From contig CAJWVZ010000007.1 in NCBI GenBank assembly GCA_913048385.1, positions 1-64,000 on the forward strand: 64,000 bases of DNA, in the 5' to 3' direction. The notes under the pieces are model-generated. The model searched no databases. It saw only the letters and a program-made list of their open reading frames with translations, and was not told where the DNA came from. This document shows, piece after piece, positions 1-8,338 of the stretch. Origin of the DNA: an uncultured Gammaproteobacteria bacterium. Lineage in GTDB: Bacteria; Pseudomonadota; Gammaproteobacteria; Pseudomonadales; Pseudohongiellaceae. The first letter of the stretch is position 1, and every line of letters starts with the position of its first letter. Both the position numbers and the translations under genes were made by a program.

Positions 1-102
1 GCGAGCAATGTCGAGCCTGCTCCTGCGTCTGCTGTAAGAACTGAACTTAAGGTGGCAGCGTCAAAGAAGGCCGGCAGAAGGGCGATTGGAATAAAGGGTT
101 AG
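1..102 (+). CDS. C-terminal end of an unidentified protein (partial)
   Basis: The first reading frame is open from base 1 and ends at a TAG at 100-102, giving 33 residues. The tail is rich in Ala, Lys and Arg and ends in GRRAIGIKG. It is too short to assign to a family. A basic, low-complexity C-terminus like this is common in nucleic-acid-binding or ribosome-associated proteins, but that is only a resemblance. The 197 bases that follow, up to the phosphatase start, contain no further gene that I can see. Confidence 0.45.
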   Translation, partial: ASNVEPAPASAVRTELKVAASKKAGRRAIGIKG

Positions 103-299
103 ATAATTATGACCAGCAATGATTGCCTAAGACGAATACGCTGCATATTATAAATTTGCTATGGCAGGATAATGATTATCGTTGGACTGGTTAGTGTAGA
201 AACAGATCGAAGGGAGATTTCCTCTTGGTTGAATCGGAGTGACCTTGCACTAACAGAGTTTTCATACAACGCTTACGAGTGCTAAACAAAGGGTTTTTT

Positions 300-1988
300 A
301 TGAGTAATTCTTACCCTCGTCGAAAATTCATCAAGGCAGCTCTCGCTGCTGGGCTTGGATCTGGGGCATTACTGTCTGCCTGGTGTACGAAAGTTCTCGC
401 TGCTTTAAATGATTTAGAGATAAGTAAGGTCTTCGAGCATGGAATTGCAAGCGGGGATCCTACTCACAGCGGAGTAGTAATTTGGACCCGAATAACCGCG
501 AACGGCAGGGTCCCTGTCGGATGGCAAGTGGCGATCGATGACGAATTCGATAATATTGTCGAGCAGGGTGAGTCGATCACTGACGGTGCATCTGACCATA
601 CGGTTAAGATCGAAGTAAAAAACTTGAGACCAGGTGAAACTTATTACTATAGATTTTTGGCTGAAGGGACAACTTCCGGGCCAGGAAGAACGCGAACTCT
701 GCCTGTCGGTCCGCTCAACCGGTTAGGAATAGCTGTAGCTTCTTGTTCAAACTATCCATTTGGTTACTTCAATGCTTATGAAGAAATTGCTATTGATCAG
801 GACATACAGTTTGTCGTGCACCTTGGAGATTATATATATGAATACGGTGCCGAAGGCTGGGGGAGCAAGCAGGGGAAGCTGCTCGCTCGGACTCACCTGC
901 CGAGTCATGAAATTGTAAACTTAGCTGATTATCGGCAACGACATGGCCAATATAAGGCGGATCGAGCATCCCGTCTTATGCATGCATCGCATCCGTTGAT
1001 CGTGACATGGGACGATCACGAGTCAGCAAACAATCCTTGGGTGGGCGGTGCTCAAAATCATCAACCCGAGCGAGAGGGAGATTGGCATGTGCGCCGAAAG
1101 GTTGCATTACAAGCATTTTATGAATGGATGCCGGTCCGTGAGCCAACAATTGACGGCAAGAGGGAGGAATTGTGGAGGCATTTTTCTTTTGGGGATCTGG
1201 CATCCATGACGACGCTTGAGACACGCCACACGGGTCGAAGTTTGCAAGTAACATACTCCGACCATTTGGGCGGCATTACTGGCCTTTCCCAGCGTAATCA
1301 ATTTCTCGATGAAGTTCTTGGAGATCCACATCGCACAATGTTATCGAGTAAAATGGAAGGTTTTTTGGCAGCTAAATTAAAAGATTCTGTCGATTCGGGT
1401 CAAGCTTGGCGGATACTTGGTAATCAGATTCCAATGGCGAGAACACACGTGCCAAATGTTGCCAGTCGACTCGCACGGGATACTTTTTCCAGTCTCGATT
1501 CATTGCCAGACTCGTATAGGAACCTCTCACGACTTGGCGAGCTCGACCTCCCCCTATATCTAGATACTTGGGACGGATATCCCGCGGCTAGAGAGAAATT
1601 ATATGATCTTTGTCGTGAATCTGGAGCAAACGATTTAATTGTTCTTACCGGCGACAGTCATGCATTTTGGGCGAACGAGCTTTTCAATAACGCAAATGAA
1701 TCGATGGGCGTCGAGTTAGGTACGACCGGTGTCACGTCTCCAGGTGATTTCGAAAGCTACGGTCCACAAGGCGCAGTGGCGATAGACAGGTTAGTGTCGG
1801 AGCATAACAATGAAGTGGTTTGGACCGACTGTACTCGAAGAGGGTTCATTAAACTCGTACTAACTCAGACCTCGGCTCAGGCCGACTTCATCGCTGTAGA
1901 TACTGTAAGTTCTGAGAAGTACGTCGCGTCTTTGGTGCGTCGAATGGAAATTACCAAAAAAGACGGTAGCCTTGTTTTTGAAGATTAA
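300..1988 (+). CDS. PhoD-like alkaline phosphatase / phosphodiesterase, Tat-exported
   Basis: This 562-residue protein belongs to the PhoD metallophosphoesterase family, which releases phosphate from organic phosphoesters outside the cytoplasm. It starts with a twin-arginine signal (PRRKFIK at residues 6-12, then a hydrophobic AALAAGLGSGALL stretch), so it should be exported folded. Family metal-site motifs are present in order: an HGIASGDPT N-terminal motif near residue 50, GDYIYEY near 177, WDDHE near 237 and GDSHAFW near 450. An upstream in-frame GTG at 279 is possible, but ATG 300 is preferred: AAAGGG lies 6 bases before it and the Tat motif then falls at the usual distance. The gene stands alone. 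No Pho box was identified. Confidence 0.9.
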   Translation: MSNSYPRRKFIKAALAAGLGSGALLSAWCTKVLAALNDLEISKVFEHGIASGDPTHSGVVIWTRITANGRVPVGWQVAIDDEFDNIVEQGESITDGASDHTVKIEVKNLRPGETYYYRFLAEGTTSGPGRTRTLPVGPLNRLGIAVASCSNYPFGYFNAYEEIAIDQDIQFVVHLGDYIYEYGAEGWGSKQGKLLARTHLPSHEIVNLADYRQRHGQYKADRASRLMHASHPLIVTWDDHESANNPWVGGAQNHQPEREGDWHVRRKVALQAFYEWMPVREPTIDGKREELWRHFSFGDLASMTTLETRHTGRSLQVTYSDHLGGITGLSQRNQFLDEVLGDPHRTMLSSKMEGFLAAKLKDSVDSGQAWRILGNQIPMARTHVPNVASRLARDTFSSLDSLPDSYRNLSRLGELDLPLYLDTWDGYPAAREKLYDLCRESGANDLIVLTGDSHAFWANELFNNANESMGVELGTTGVTSPGDFESYGPQGAVAIDRLVSEHNNEVVWTDCTRRGFIKLVLTQTSAQADFIAVDTVSSEKYVASLVRRMEITKKDGSLVFED

Positions 1989-2160
1989 GGTTATAGGTAT
2001 TGAGAGGATTGACTCGCTGAGGGGCAAAGTTGCCAGAGATGTCTCAAGAGCATAGAGAACGGAACATTTCCGCAGATGCTCCGTAAGTCCCTGTATCCGC
2101 TTTGTTTGGCTAGTTAAAAGCGAGGAATATTCATCGATTTGAGAGTTCCAGTGCTCAGTG

Positions 2161-2184
2161 CAAACTCAAACTCAAACTCAAACT
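2161..2184. repeat. Hexanucleotide microsatellite (CAAACT)x4
   Basis: Four perfect tandem copies of CAAACT are followed by a decayed fifth (CAACTT). They lie in the 276-base gap between the converging phosphatase and VCBS-repeat genes, so they are in no reading frame. Copy-number change here would not alter a protein. The rest of the gap (1989-2264) shows no gene and no convincing terminator. Confidence 0.85.
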
Positions 2185-2264
2185 CAACTTTTCTGTACTT
2201 ATCTCTTAGAACGAAGCTCTGGACTAGCCGGGAAAGGCTGACTAAAGGCGATTCAGTGTCTGCG

Positions 2265-3962
2265 TCACAGCGATTCGTTTTCTAAGATGCGCCACTCAAA
2301 TACTGCGTTCAGCACATTTTCTCCACTACCGTTGATTTTTACAAAACTTTGACTCCGATTAATTAAGTCCTGATCTCCATCATGATCATAATCGATGAGC
2401 CAAAACCACCCGACTTTTGGTAAGTTTGCAGAAGGATACTCTTCATATCCTCCATCCTTTTTCCTGAGCCAAATGTGAGGAAATTTTTCGTCTCCCCACT
2501 TGTCATAACTAAGCTTTAAATCAGGTAGCCCGTCGCTGTTAATGTCGGTTTCACTTATAAAGTAAGGGATGGCTTGTTGAGAAACTGGTCCACTCGTCAG
2601 CCATGGCGAATAGCTGTCGGTTACGTCTGTAAATGTCTCATCTCCGTTGTTTATCAGAAACTGCAATCCCATACCTTCGTACCTCTGACTTTTCGACATA
2701 ATAATGTCTACATTGCCATCAAAGTTTAGATCTGTTCCTAATATTGCTAGAGTGTCGTAAAGATAACTGCCATCAAAAGATTTGAATTCGGGCACTCTTG
2801 TGTACTTAGAAAGATCAAATTCGCCAGATTTATCATTCCAATAGATGCGGTCTTCTGCTAGATCTCGATAATATGATCCTATTATAAGCTCGTCATACCC
2901 GTCACTATTTAAATCAATTAGTGCAACCTGAATGCCTGAACAAAATGTTCCAAAAATAGCTGGCACATCATAAGCCTCCGTGTTTTTTATAGCCGCTTGA
3001 ATGAACTGAGCTTGCCCATCGTTCACTAGCACTCTCGCTCCAGATATTCTTCCATTTGGACCACAATTATCCGTCGTTGCTATATCGATATGCCCGTCAT
3101 TATTGATATCGCCGATGTCGCTTCCGTGTGTAAAACCTAAGTAGTCAAAGTTTAAATTGTCAATACTTGCATCTTGATAACTCCCTTGTGAGTCGCTTAG
3201 CAAAAGGAGATTAGCTTCGCCGGGAAACGGCCTGCCGTCATATCCGGTGGAAGCTGCGAAAATATCATCCTGACCATCATTATTGAAATCAGCGACGTGA
3301 ATACTGCGTATGTGAGTTCGTGCATGAGTATCTGGGAAAATTTCCGGATCTCCCGACTCGAAACCATTACCAGTATTTTTCAGCCAAAGTAGAGGCATTT
3401 TTTCATCAACGAATTCATCGTTTTCAAATAGGACACTAGCAATGAGAATATCCTTTAGACCGTCATTATCAAGATCCAAAGTTTTAGAATCGCTGACCAA
3501 AACAGCGCCCCGCTTGGTGATAAATACGCCATTGTCGCTATCATAAATTGACTCATTGCTTTTCCATTCCTTTGGCTCAACGAGCAAAAAGTCAGTTTCT
3601 TTGAAGTCTAATTCTTTAACGGGCCCTTTAAAGCTGCTTAGATTCAGTCTCGTACCACCAGCAGAATCAAATAGAAGATCGGCATAGATCTCCTCACCAA
3701 GTTCTAGAGCATTGACTACAAGTTTTCCTGATTCAAATTTCGAAGCGTAGTGAAAAAATGGCTCAGTGGTCTCTTGAAACTGAGTAACATCGAAATTCAT
3801 GCCACCGAGATATTTAACCACAAGATCTTTATAATTCTGATTGTTTAGATTTAGGCTAGGAATTTTTAGCTCATCACCTTCAAAGGTTGTTATTGGAACC
3901 TGTGCTAGTGAGGCGAGAGGGGTTATTACAGCGATGGCGAAGAGAGCTTTTAGACCTTTCAT
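2265..3962 (-). CDS. Secreted FG-GAP/VCBS-repeat beta-propeller protein
   Basis: This is a 565-residue exported protein. A Sec signal peptide covers about residues 1-20 (hydrophobic LFAIAVITPLASLA). From about residue 165 there are at least seven calcium-binding loops of the form DxDxDGxxD: DNDGLKDI, FNNDGQDDI, INNDGHIDI, LNSDGYDEL, LNFDGNVDI, INSDGLPDL and YDHDGDQDL. These are the signature of FG-GAP/VCBS repeats, which fold into an integrin-alpha-like propeller. No catalytic domain is recognisable in the N-terminal 160 residues. Such proteins usually bind surfaces or polymers, but the ligand here is unknown. The ribosome site is weak (AGAGAAA). Confidence 0.85.
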   Translation of the reverse strand: MKGLKALFAIAVITPLASLAQVPITTFEGDELKIPSLNLNNQNYKDLVVKYLGGMNFDVTQFQETTEPFFHYASKFESGKLVVNALELGEEIYADLLFDSAGGTRLNLSSFKGPVKELDFKETDFLLVEPKEWKSNESIYDSDNGVFITKRGAVLVSDSKTLDLDNDGLKDILIASVLFENDEFVDEKMPLLWLKNTGNGFESGDPEIFPDTHARTHIRSIHVADFNNDGQDDIFAASTGYDGRPFPGEANLLLLSDSQGSYQDASIDNLNFDYLGFTHGSDIGDINNDGHIDIATTDNCGPNGRISGARVLVNDGQAQFIQAAIKNTEAYDVPAIFGTFCSGIQVALIDLNSDGYDELIIGSYYRDLAEDRIYWNDKSGEFDLSKYTRVPEFKSFDGSYLYDTLAILGTDLNFDGNVDIIMSKSQRYEGMGLQFLINNGDETFTDVTDSYSPWLTSGPVSQQAIPYFISETDINSDGLPDLKLSYDKWGDEKFPHIWLRKKDGGYEEYPSANLPKVGWFWLIDYDHDGDQDLINRSQSFVKINGSGENVLNAVFEWRILENESL

Positions 3963-4722
3963 AATTTTTCTCTACTAAGACGGTGATTACTTCGTACTAG
4001 TATTTTCCTTTGATCTGAGGTTCTAGATCGTGCCATAAGATTGAAACTCCTGCTAGTAGCGGGCTATTGACTAAGATCCTCACTCGATAAAGGATACTTG
4101 AGTATCTACAGTTATATTGCAGCGTGGAACTCTCTTCCTCGTTCTCCCGAGCTAATGTTGTTTACCTTTCCGGCGAAGCTCGAATTATGAATTATTTTAC
4201 ATCGTCCCATACATGATTCAATAACCTCAAGGAAGTCAGCAGTCTGTAAAAGTGTCTATTTATCAATAATTGAGGTTGATTTCTGTGCTGAACTTTTTGA
4301 CCCAGTCCCAATTCCTCACTGGCTCACGAAAAACTTCTCCCGCAAGCCATAATCCCGGCCTGGCTGACCGACCTGCATTGAGATATTCGTTGGCACTTAG
4401 GTGTCCTGGCGGTAGCCCAGTCGTGCGTAACGTCAAAAGTATTACGCAAACGAGCCCTCGAGCCGTAAGCAAGCTGATTTTTTCGGTCCTTACGCTGTTC
4501 ATGTCACGAAGATACTATAGATTTTGGCTAACGAGGAAGATTGGAGTTTTTCTTGCGCAGTGCAGACCTTTGTAAAAGAAGTCGAAAGTCCGAAAGTCGA
4601 CGCTTTTGAGGGTTTTCAAAACTCCCGCCTGTATAAAAATACGTGATGGTTAGCTAGTTTCTGGGGATTTTTAATATTAGACTCTAAGGTCGCTAATTAA
4701 TTTTTTATAAGGAAGGTAACGC
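3963..4722. other. 760-base intergenic region with one probable gene remnant
   Basis: Between the divergent VCBS-repeat gene and the first two-repeat secreted gene there is no complete gene. The only coding-like signal is a short minus-strand frame at 4263-4502, described separately as a remnant. Two promoters must lie here, one for each flanking gene, but I could not pick boxes with confidence. The plus-strand frame at 4270-4575 overlaps the remnant antisense and looks like a shadow. Confidence 0.5.
4263..4502 (-). pseudogene. Probable truncated paralogue of the secreted protein at 22373-22921
   Basis: This minus-strand frame of 79 residues starts with ATG, has a hydrophobic segment (VCVILLTL) near residue 20, and then reads GLWLAGEVFREPVRNWDWV before stopping at TGA. 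The pattern G-[ED]-[VL]-x(3)-P-x(3,4)-W-x(n)-I-x-L resembles the N-terminal part of the gene at 22373-22921 (SGDLHTGPEPDWAF, then VELQL). The remaining two thirds of that protein are not found downstream in any minus frame I checked. The likeliest reading is a decayed N-terminal fragment of a paralogue. It could also be a chance frame. Confidence 0.3.
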
Positions 4723-5430
4723 ATGCTAAAACTTAGACTTTACATAGCTATTTTTATGTCTCTCTCTTTTTCAACTCTTGCACTTTCGCAGGTCGGTATT
4801 AAATACGATATTAACGCCTCGGATCCGCTGGCTGTTGTGGCAGCGATGGACAAGTTTTACTCTTCGCCGACCGGGCAAGCCGCTTCGGGGTCAGTGACGT
4901 TATATCAATACATGGCAAATGGCGATAACCCAGCCACACATGCATTTTTAGTCAGCTTTCCCAACCTGGAAGAGATGCAGCAAACTTTTACGAGAAACGC
5001 ATTGTCGCAAGATTGGGCTAGTTTTTTGGCCGAGTTGAATATGGCTTCTGATCAGATTGATTCAGTTATGTATAGAGCAACAGGAATTTCTGGCGGTGAT
5101 CCATCAAAGGTGACATCTCCGAACACCGCGAATTACTGGATCTATTTAAACGTTTCTGATTCCGCAACGTATGCTTCGGCTTGGCAGACCCTAACGAATA
5201 AAAATGATGATCTTGATGTGGCTAGTGGGTTGTCTGAAATTTTGGCAGACGGCTCGAGTAACGTGACTCACGTAATAGCTCAGAGGGCTAACGACTTACC
5301 CTCTCTTCTCGGTAGAACAAACAGTCAACTGGTTGGATGGGATGACTTTGTTGAAGCAGTTTCCTCAATAAGAACCGTTGTTTCGAGGGATATGCTCGGG
5401 CAAGTAAAAACGTGGTCTGCATCCAATTAA
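4723..5430 (+). CDS. Secreted two-repeat protein of unknown function, paralogue 1
   Basis: This 235-residue protein has a clear signal peptide (cleavage likely after LALS at about residue 23). It is one of three paralogues in the window, with 11179-11889 and 12065-12766. The mature part looks internally duplicated. Each half begins with a strand followed by a (D)P-x(3)-A-x(2) helix start, and later carries an ATH motif (QYMANGDNPATHAFLV in the first half, SNVTHVIAQ in the second) followed by a helix. This layout resembles a fused dimeric alpha/beta-barrel (ABM-like) fold, which is inference. Ribosome site AAGGAAGG lies 6 bases before ATG. A strong terminator follows. No catalytic residues are recognisable. 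Confidence 0.8.
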   Translation: MLKLRLYIAIFMSLSFSTLALSQVGIKYDINASDPLAVVAAMDKFYSSPTGQAASGSVTLYQYMANGDNPATHAFLVSFPNLEEMQQTFTRNALSQDWASFLAELNMASDQIDSVMYRATGISGGDPSKVTSPNTANYWIYLNVSDSATYASAWQTLTNKNDDLDVASGLSEILADGSSNVTHVIAQRANDLPSLLGRTNSQLVGWDDFVEAVSSIRTVVSRDMLGQVKTWSASN

Positions 5431-5465
5431 TAGTAAGTTCGTAAAAAATATCGTAAGGATCATTG

Positions 5466-5511
5466 AAGGGCATTCAGATTTATAATTTATGAATGCCCTT
5501 AGTTTTTTTTT
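5466..5511 (+). terminator. Rho-independent terminator
   Basis: A perfect 11-base-pair stem (5466-5476 with 5490-5500, AAGGGCATTCA / TGAATGCCCTT) and a 13-base loop are followed after AG by a run of nine T residues. It lies 36 bases after the stop of the secreted two-repeat gene and is the clearest intrinsic terminator in the window. Confidence 0.9.
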
Positions 5512-5607
5512 ACGTAATTGTGCGTTTCTTTCATGTCCTGTGAGAAGTAAGAAAGTATCTTTGGATGATATTTAATGCGATGTAAAAGCTTACAATGAGT
5601 TGAATGT

Positions 5608-6642
5608 ATGAAAAAATTTCTTTTTCTGTTTATTTTAAAGTTGTCAGTCGTCGGTACGGCTAACTCTCAGGAAAATGGTTTTTTACGAGATGAATTTGGC
5701 AACCCTAACATCAATGGTTTTTGGAATTTTAACGATGCAACGCCATTTGAGAGGCCTAGGCGATTTGGGAATCGAGAGTTTTTAAGTTCGGTTGAGTTAG
5801 AAGAAAAGTCTAAAAACACCGTTGTAGCTGAAAAAGCTAGAGAGCGCCAGGAAGCGGGTCTCTCAGAAAGGGTAATTGCAGCACCGACGAATAACCCGGG
5901 AGCGTACAACGACTTCTGGTCTGACTATGATGATGGTTTTCTAAATACTCGCACCTCAATTATTGTTTTTCCTGAAGATGGACGAATACCTGCGACACGC
6001 GTGGGGGTCTCCACTCAATTATCTCCGCCTCATGCAAATGGCTGTAATACCAATAACATCGTCTCGGTATCAAGACCGGTGCGGATTTCGTTCGGCGCGT
6101 TGAGTTGTGATCGACCAGAGGACTTTAGTCTTGCGTCCAGATGTTTGTTTTTTCCACAAACGACGGGCCCGTATATAAAGGCAAATTCCTACAACAATAA
6201 TGTTCAGATTGTTGTGACTAAAGATTATGTGATGCTGTATTCGGAGCTCGGAAATGACCCAAGGATAATCCCGTTAGGTAGGCGCTCGAATCTGTCCAAT
6301 AAAATTGATACATGGACTGGTAATTCAACAGCGCGCTGGGATGGCGACGTGCTGGTTGTCGAGACAAAAAACTTTAGCGATAAGTTGGCCAGTATCTTTA
6401 TGAGAATGATCGCCATTGGGTCGGCAAAGGATATGACACTGATAGAAAGATTTACAAAGAAAGGAGAGGATGCCTTGGTGTATGAGTTTATTGTTTCTGA
6501 TCCAGGAACTTTTGAAAGTGAAATTCGCGGGATAACACATTTCTCTAGACTAGACGGTGTGATTTATGAATTTGCTTGTCATGAAGGAAATTATGCGTTT
6601 GCCAATATATTGCGTGCGGCAAGATTTCGAGAGGCGGAATAA
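5608..6642 (+). CDS. Secreted protein of unknown function (TPFERP-type)
   Basis: This 344-residue protein has a Sec signal peptide (hydrophobic FLFLFILKLSVVG, cleavage near ANS-Q at about residue 21). The mature N-terminus carries GFWNFNDATPFERP, a motif I associate with a family of exported proteins frequent in marine gammaproteobacteria that has no assigned function. Later blocks such as RWDGDVLVVETKNF near residue 250 and LIERFTKKGEDALVYEF near 285 suggest a beta-rich fold. Single Cys residues (CNTNN, LSCDR, SRCLFF, FACHEG) could form disulfides after export. It stands alone downstream of a strong terminator. No enzyme motif was found. Confidence 0.75.
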   Translation: MKKFLFLFILKLSVVGTANSQENGFLRDEFGNPNINGFWNFNDATPFERPRRFGNREFLSSVELEEKSKNTVVAEKARERQEAGLSERVIAAPTNNPGAYNDFWSDYDDGFLNTRTSIIVFPEDGRIPATRVGVSTQLSPPHANGCNTNNIVSVSRPVRISFGALSCDRPEDFSLASRCLFFPQTTGPYIKANSYNNNVQIVVTKDYVMLYSELGNDPRIIPLGRRSNLSNKIDTWTGNSTARWDGDVLVVETKNFSDKLASIFMRMIAIGSAKDMTLIERFTKKGEDALVYEFIVSDPGTFESEIRGITHFSRLDGVIYEFACHEGNYAFANILRAARFREAE

Positions 6643-6755
6643 AGTCTTAACTCTGGCTTATCGGAAGAGGTTAAGATTTAGTCTTATCTCCGTTTGTATG
6701 AAAAGCTTCATCGTCCTCTAAAAGAATTCAATTAAATACAGGTTGGTGTTTGTGG

Positions 6756-7094
6756 ATGGGAAAAATTTGTTTAGATTGCGGTATGAGTATTGATGAGGGA
6801 ATAAGCCGATGCCCAAAGTGCGACAATTTTTTGGATTCTCAACACGATGGTTCGATTACTACGATAGACATTGCCCACGAGGGTGAAACAGTTGATGAAG
6901 CGCTTTGTAAGATGCTGGCAGAAGTTGAGGCTGCACGAAATGGCGTCGAGCTGTATCTCCGCTTAATAGTGGGATCAGGAGTAATTCGAGATGAGGTTCT
7001 GGCTGCTCTTCGGGGCCTTCAGGCAGATGGTGACGTCAAGAGCTTTGAAGTGGAATCGTCAAACGCAGGTGCCATAAAGTTAAGGCTTAAATAA
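6756..7094 (+). CDS. Zinc-ribbon plus degenerate Smr-like domain protein
   Basis: This is a 112-residue cytoplasmic protein. The N-terminus is a zinc ribbon (CxxC, ten residues, CxxC, within residues 4-20). The rest aligns by pattern with the Smr domain (MutS2 C-terminal nuclease fold): IDIAHEGETVDEAL in place of the usual DLHG-x-x-x-x-EAL, then LIVGSGVIRDEV in place of IHGKGxGxLR, and a final NAGAIKLRL strand. The catalytic-type LHG is replaced and the IHGKG histidine is Val, so nuclease activity is doubtful while nucleic-acid binding remains plausible. In-frame TTG 6750 is an alternative start. It converges on the selenoprotein gene. Confidence 0.6.
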   Translation: MGKICLDCGMSIDEGISRCPKCDNFLDSQHDGSITTIDIAHEGETVDEALCKMLAEVEAARNGVELYLRLIVGSGVIRDEVLAALRGLQADGDVKSFEVESSNAGAIKLRLK

Positions 7095-7128
7095 CGACTT
7101 AAAGGAAAGCTGAATTTACTATTTCAAG

Positions 7129-8262
7129 TTATCGATTCGCCCGTTTGCGATCAGGCATGTCTAAGTCGACGGTGAAAGACATTGGGATTGATTGCGGTAG
7201 AAAGCAGATGGCATCGTCGCAGGCCTGGTAGTTCAGAGTACCCGTAAAAGTTAGTGCGTCCAATGAAGATATCGTGTTCTCGGCCTGCTCGTCACCGTTC
7301 ATAACAACCTCCTGAAGGATTGTGAAGGGTGACTGATATATCGGGACATGTTCATCAAGCGGTTCGAAAAAATATATTTCGGACTCCGGATAATTAACGG
7401 GCTCGATTCGAGCAATTTCAGTTGGGTCAAGCTCGAACCCTATGACTTTATACCCTTTCTCATCAGCCCCTGGCGCATAGACATGCATCCCCGCTCCGGG
7501 GATCACATCAAGAGCCAGGGAGAAACGGGTGCCCACGGTTACGGAAGTGTTTGAGGGGTAGGCGGTGAAACTAAGGTGCGCTGTTTCCCCCCTAACTGCT
7601 GAAATAGGAGAGACGCCGACTCCGGTTTTGAGCATGATATTGGATGTTGTATTGCGCTCTCGGTAAAACTCCTCAAAGAATCGAGAAGTCACTATACCGT
7701 CCTTGTCGAGGATGAATGTGCCAGGATATGGCGTTCCTACGATCAGGCGGTTGGCGCCGAACGCGGAAACATATTTTGCGACGTCGGCTTGAACTCCCGG
7801 ATCATTGGCTTTTTCTCCGACACCCTCTGCTGCAACGGTATTAAGGATGCCAAAATTTTCTATAATTCGTGACTCGGGATCTGCGAGAAGAGGGAAGGTA
7901 ATACCCCTCCTTTCGGAAAAGTCAGAAATCACCTCAACGGAGTCATAGCTGACTGCGGCGACTCCAATGCCTTGCTCTTGTAGAGTCTCTAGTTGCTCTT
8001 GCAGCTCCACGAGCTGCGCTTTGCAGTAGGGTCACCAGTCGGCGGAGCGGTGAAATAAAAGCATAAGGCCATTTGGCCCCATCACTGAATCGAGAGTTTG
8101 TGTCTCACCAAATTGATCGGACAACTTGAAGTTAGGGACGGTTTCTCCAACCTGAGGACCTAACTCCGCGACAACAATGCGTTGACGCTCAGCGCTTAAT
8201 CCTGTCGCGGCAATGAAAGAGAAGAAGCCAGCAAGAGCAAATTGTTTGACGTTTAATTTCAT
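7129..8262 (-). CDS. Probable selenoprotein: exported thioredoxin-fold (AhpC/TSA) and DsbD-like fusion with UPYC redox motif
   Basis: One frame runs from ATG 8262 to TAA 7129, broken only by a TGA at 8034-8032. Read as selenocysteine it gives 377 residues. A signal peptide covers about residues 1-24. A redoxin domain follows (VGETVPNFKLSDQFGE), with HRSADW-U77-P-Y-C80-K at the redox site, where relatives have CPYC. The C-terminal part (about 225-370) resembles the DsbD-alpha/DsbC-corrector domain, including YQACDDAICFLPQ with Cys348 and Cys353. Downstream codons keep full coding quality, and a SECIS-like hairpin follows the TGA. The likely role is a periplasmic thiol peroxidase or disulfide reductase. 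A nonsense mutation or sequencing error is the alternative. The Sec machinery (selABCD) is not in the window. Confidence 0.85.
8001..8017 (-). promoter_or_regulatory. Candidate bacterial SECIS hairpin (recoding element)
   Basis: On the mRNA strand a perfect 7-base-pair stem GCAGCTC / GAGCTGC (8017-8011 with 8007-8001) closes a 3-base loop GTG. The loop begins 22 bases after the in-frame TGA at 8034-8032. Known bacterial SECIS elements are hairpins inside the coding region shortly after the UGA, with a G at the start of the apical loop and a UGA-to-loop distance of roughly 16-37 bases. This hairpin meets both points. The coding sequence (KAQLVELQEQ) constrains it too, so the structure needs comparison with homologues. 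Confidence 0.7.
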
Positions 8263-8338
8263 GCCATAAACTCTATCATATTCGTCTCTGTTAAAGCTGT
8301 TTTCAATTGGATAATTTTATCGTTGTCTGCCGTTACGC

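Noticed and set aside
7129-8262. Two separate genes (8032-8262 and 7129-8010)
   Set aside because: The second would lack a signal peptide and begin inside the redoxin fold with no ribosome site. The frame is unbroken apart from one TGA at the redox Cys position.
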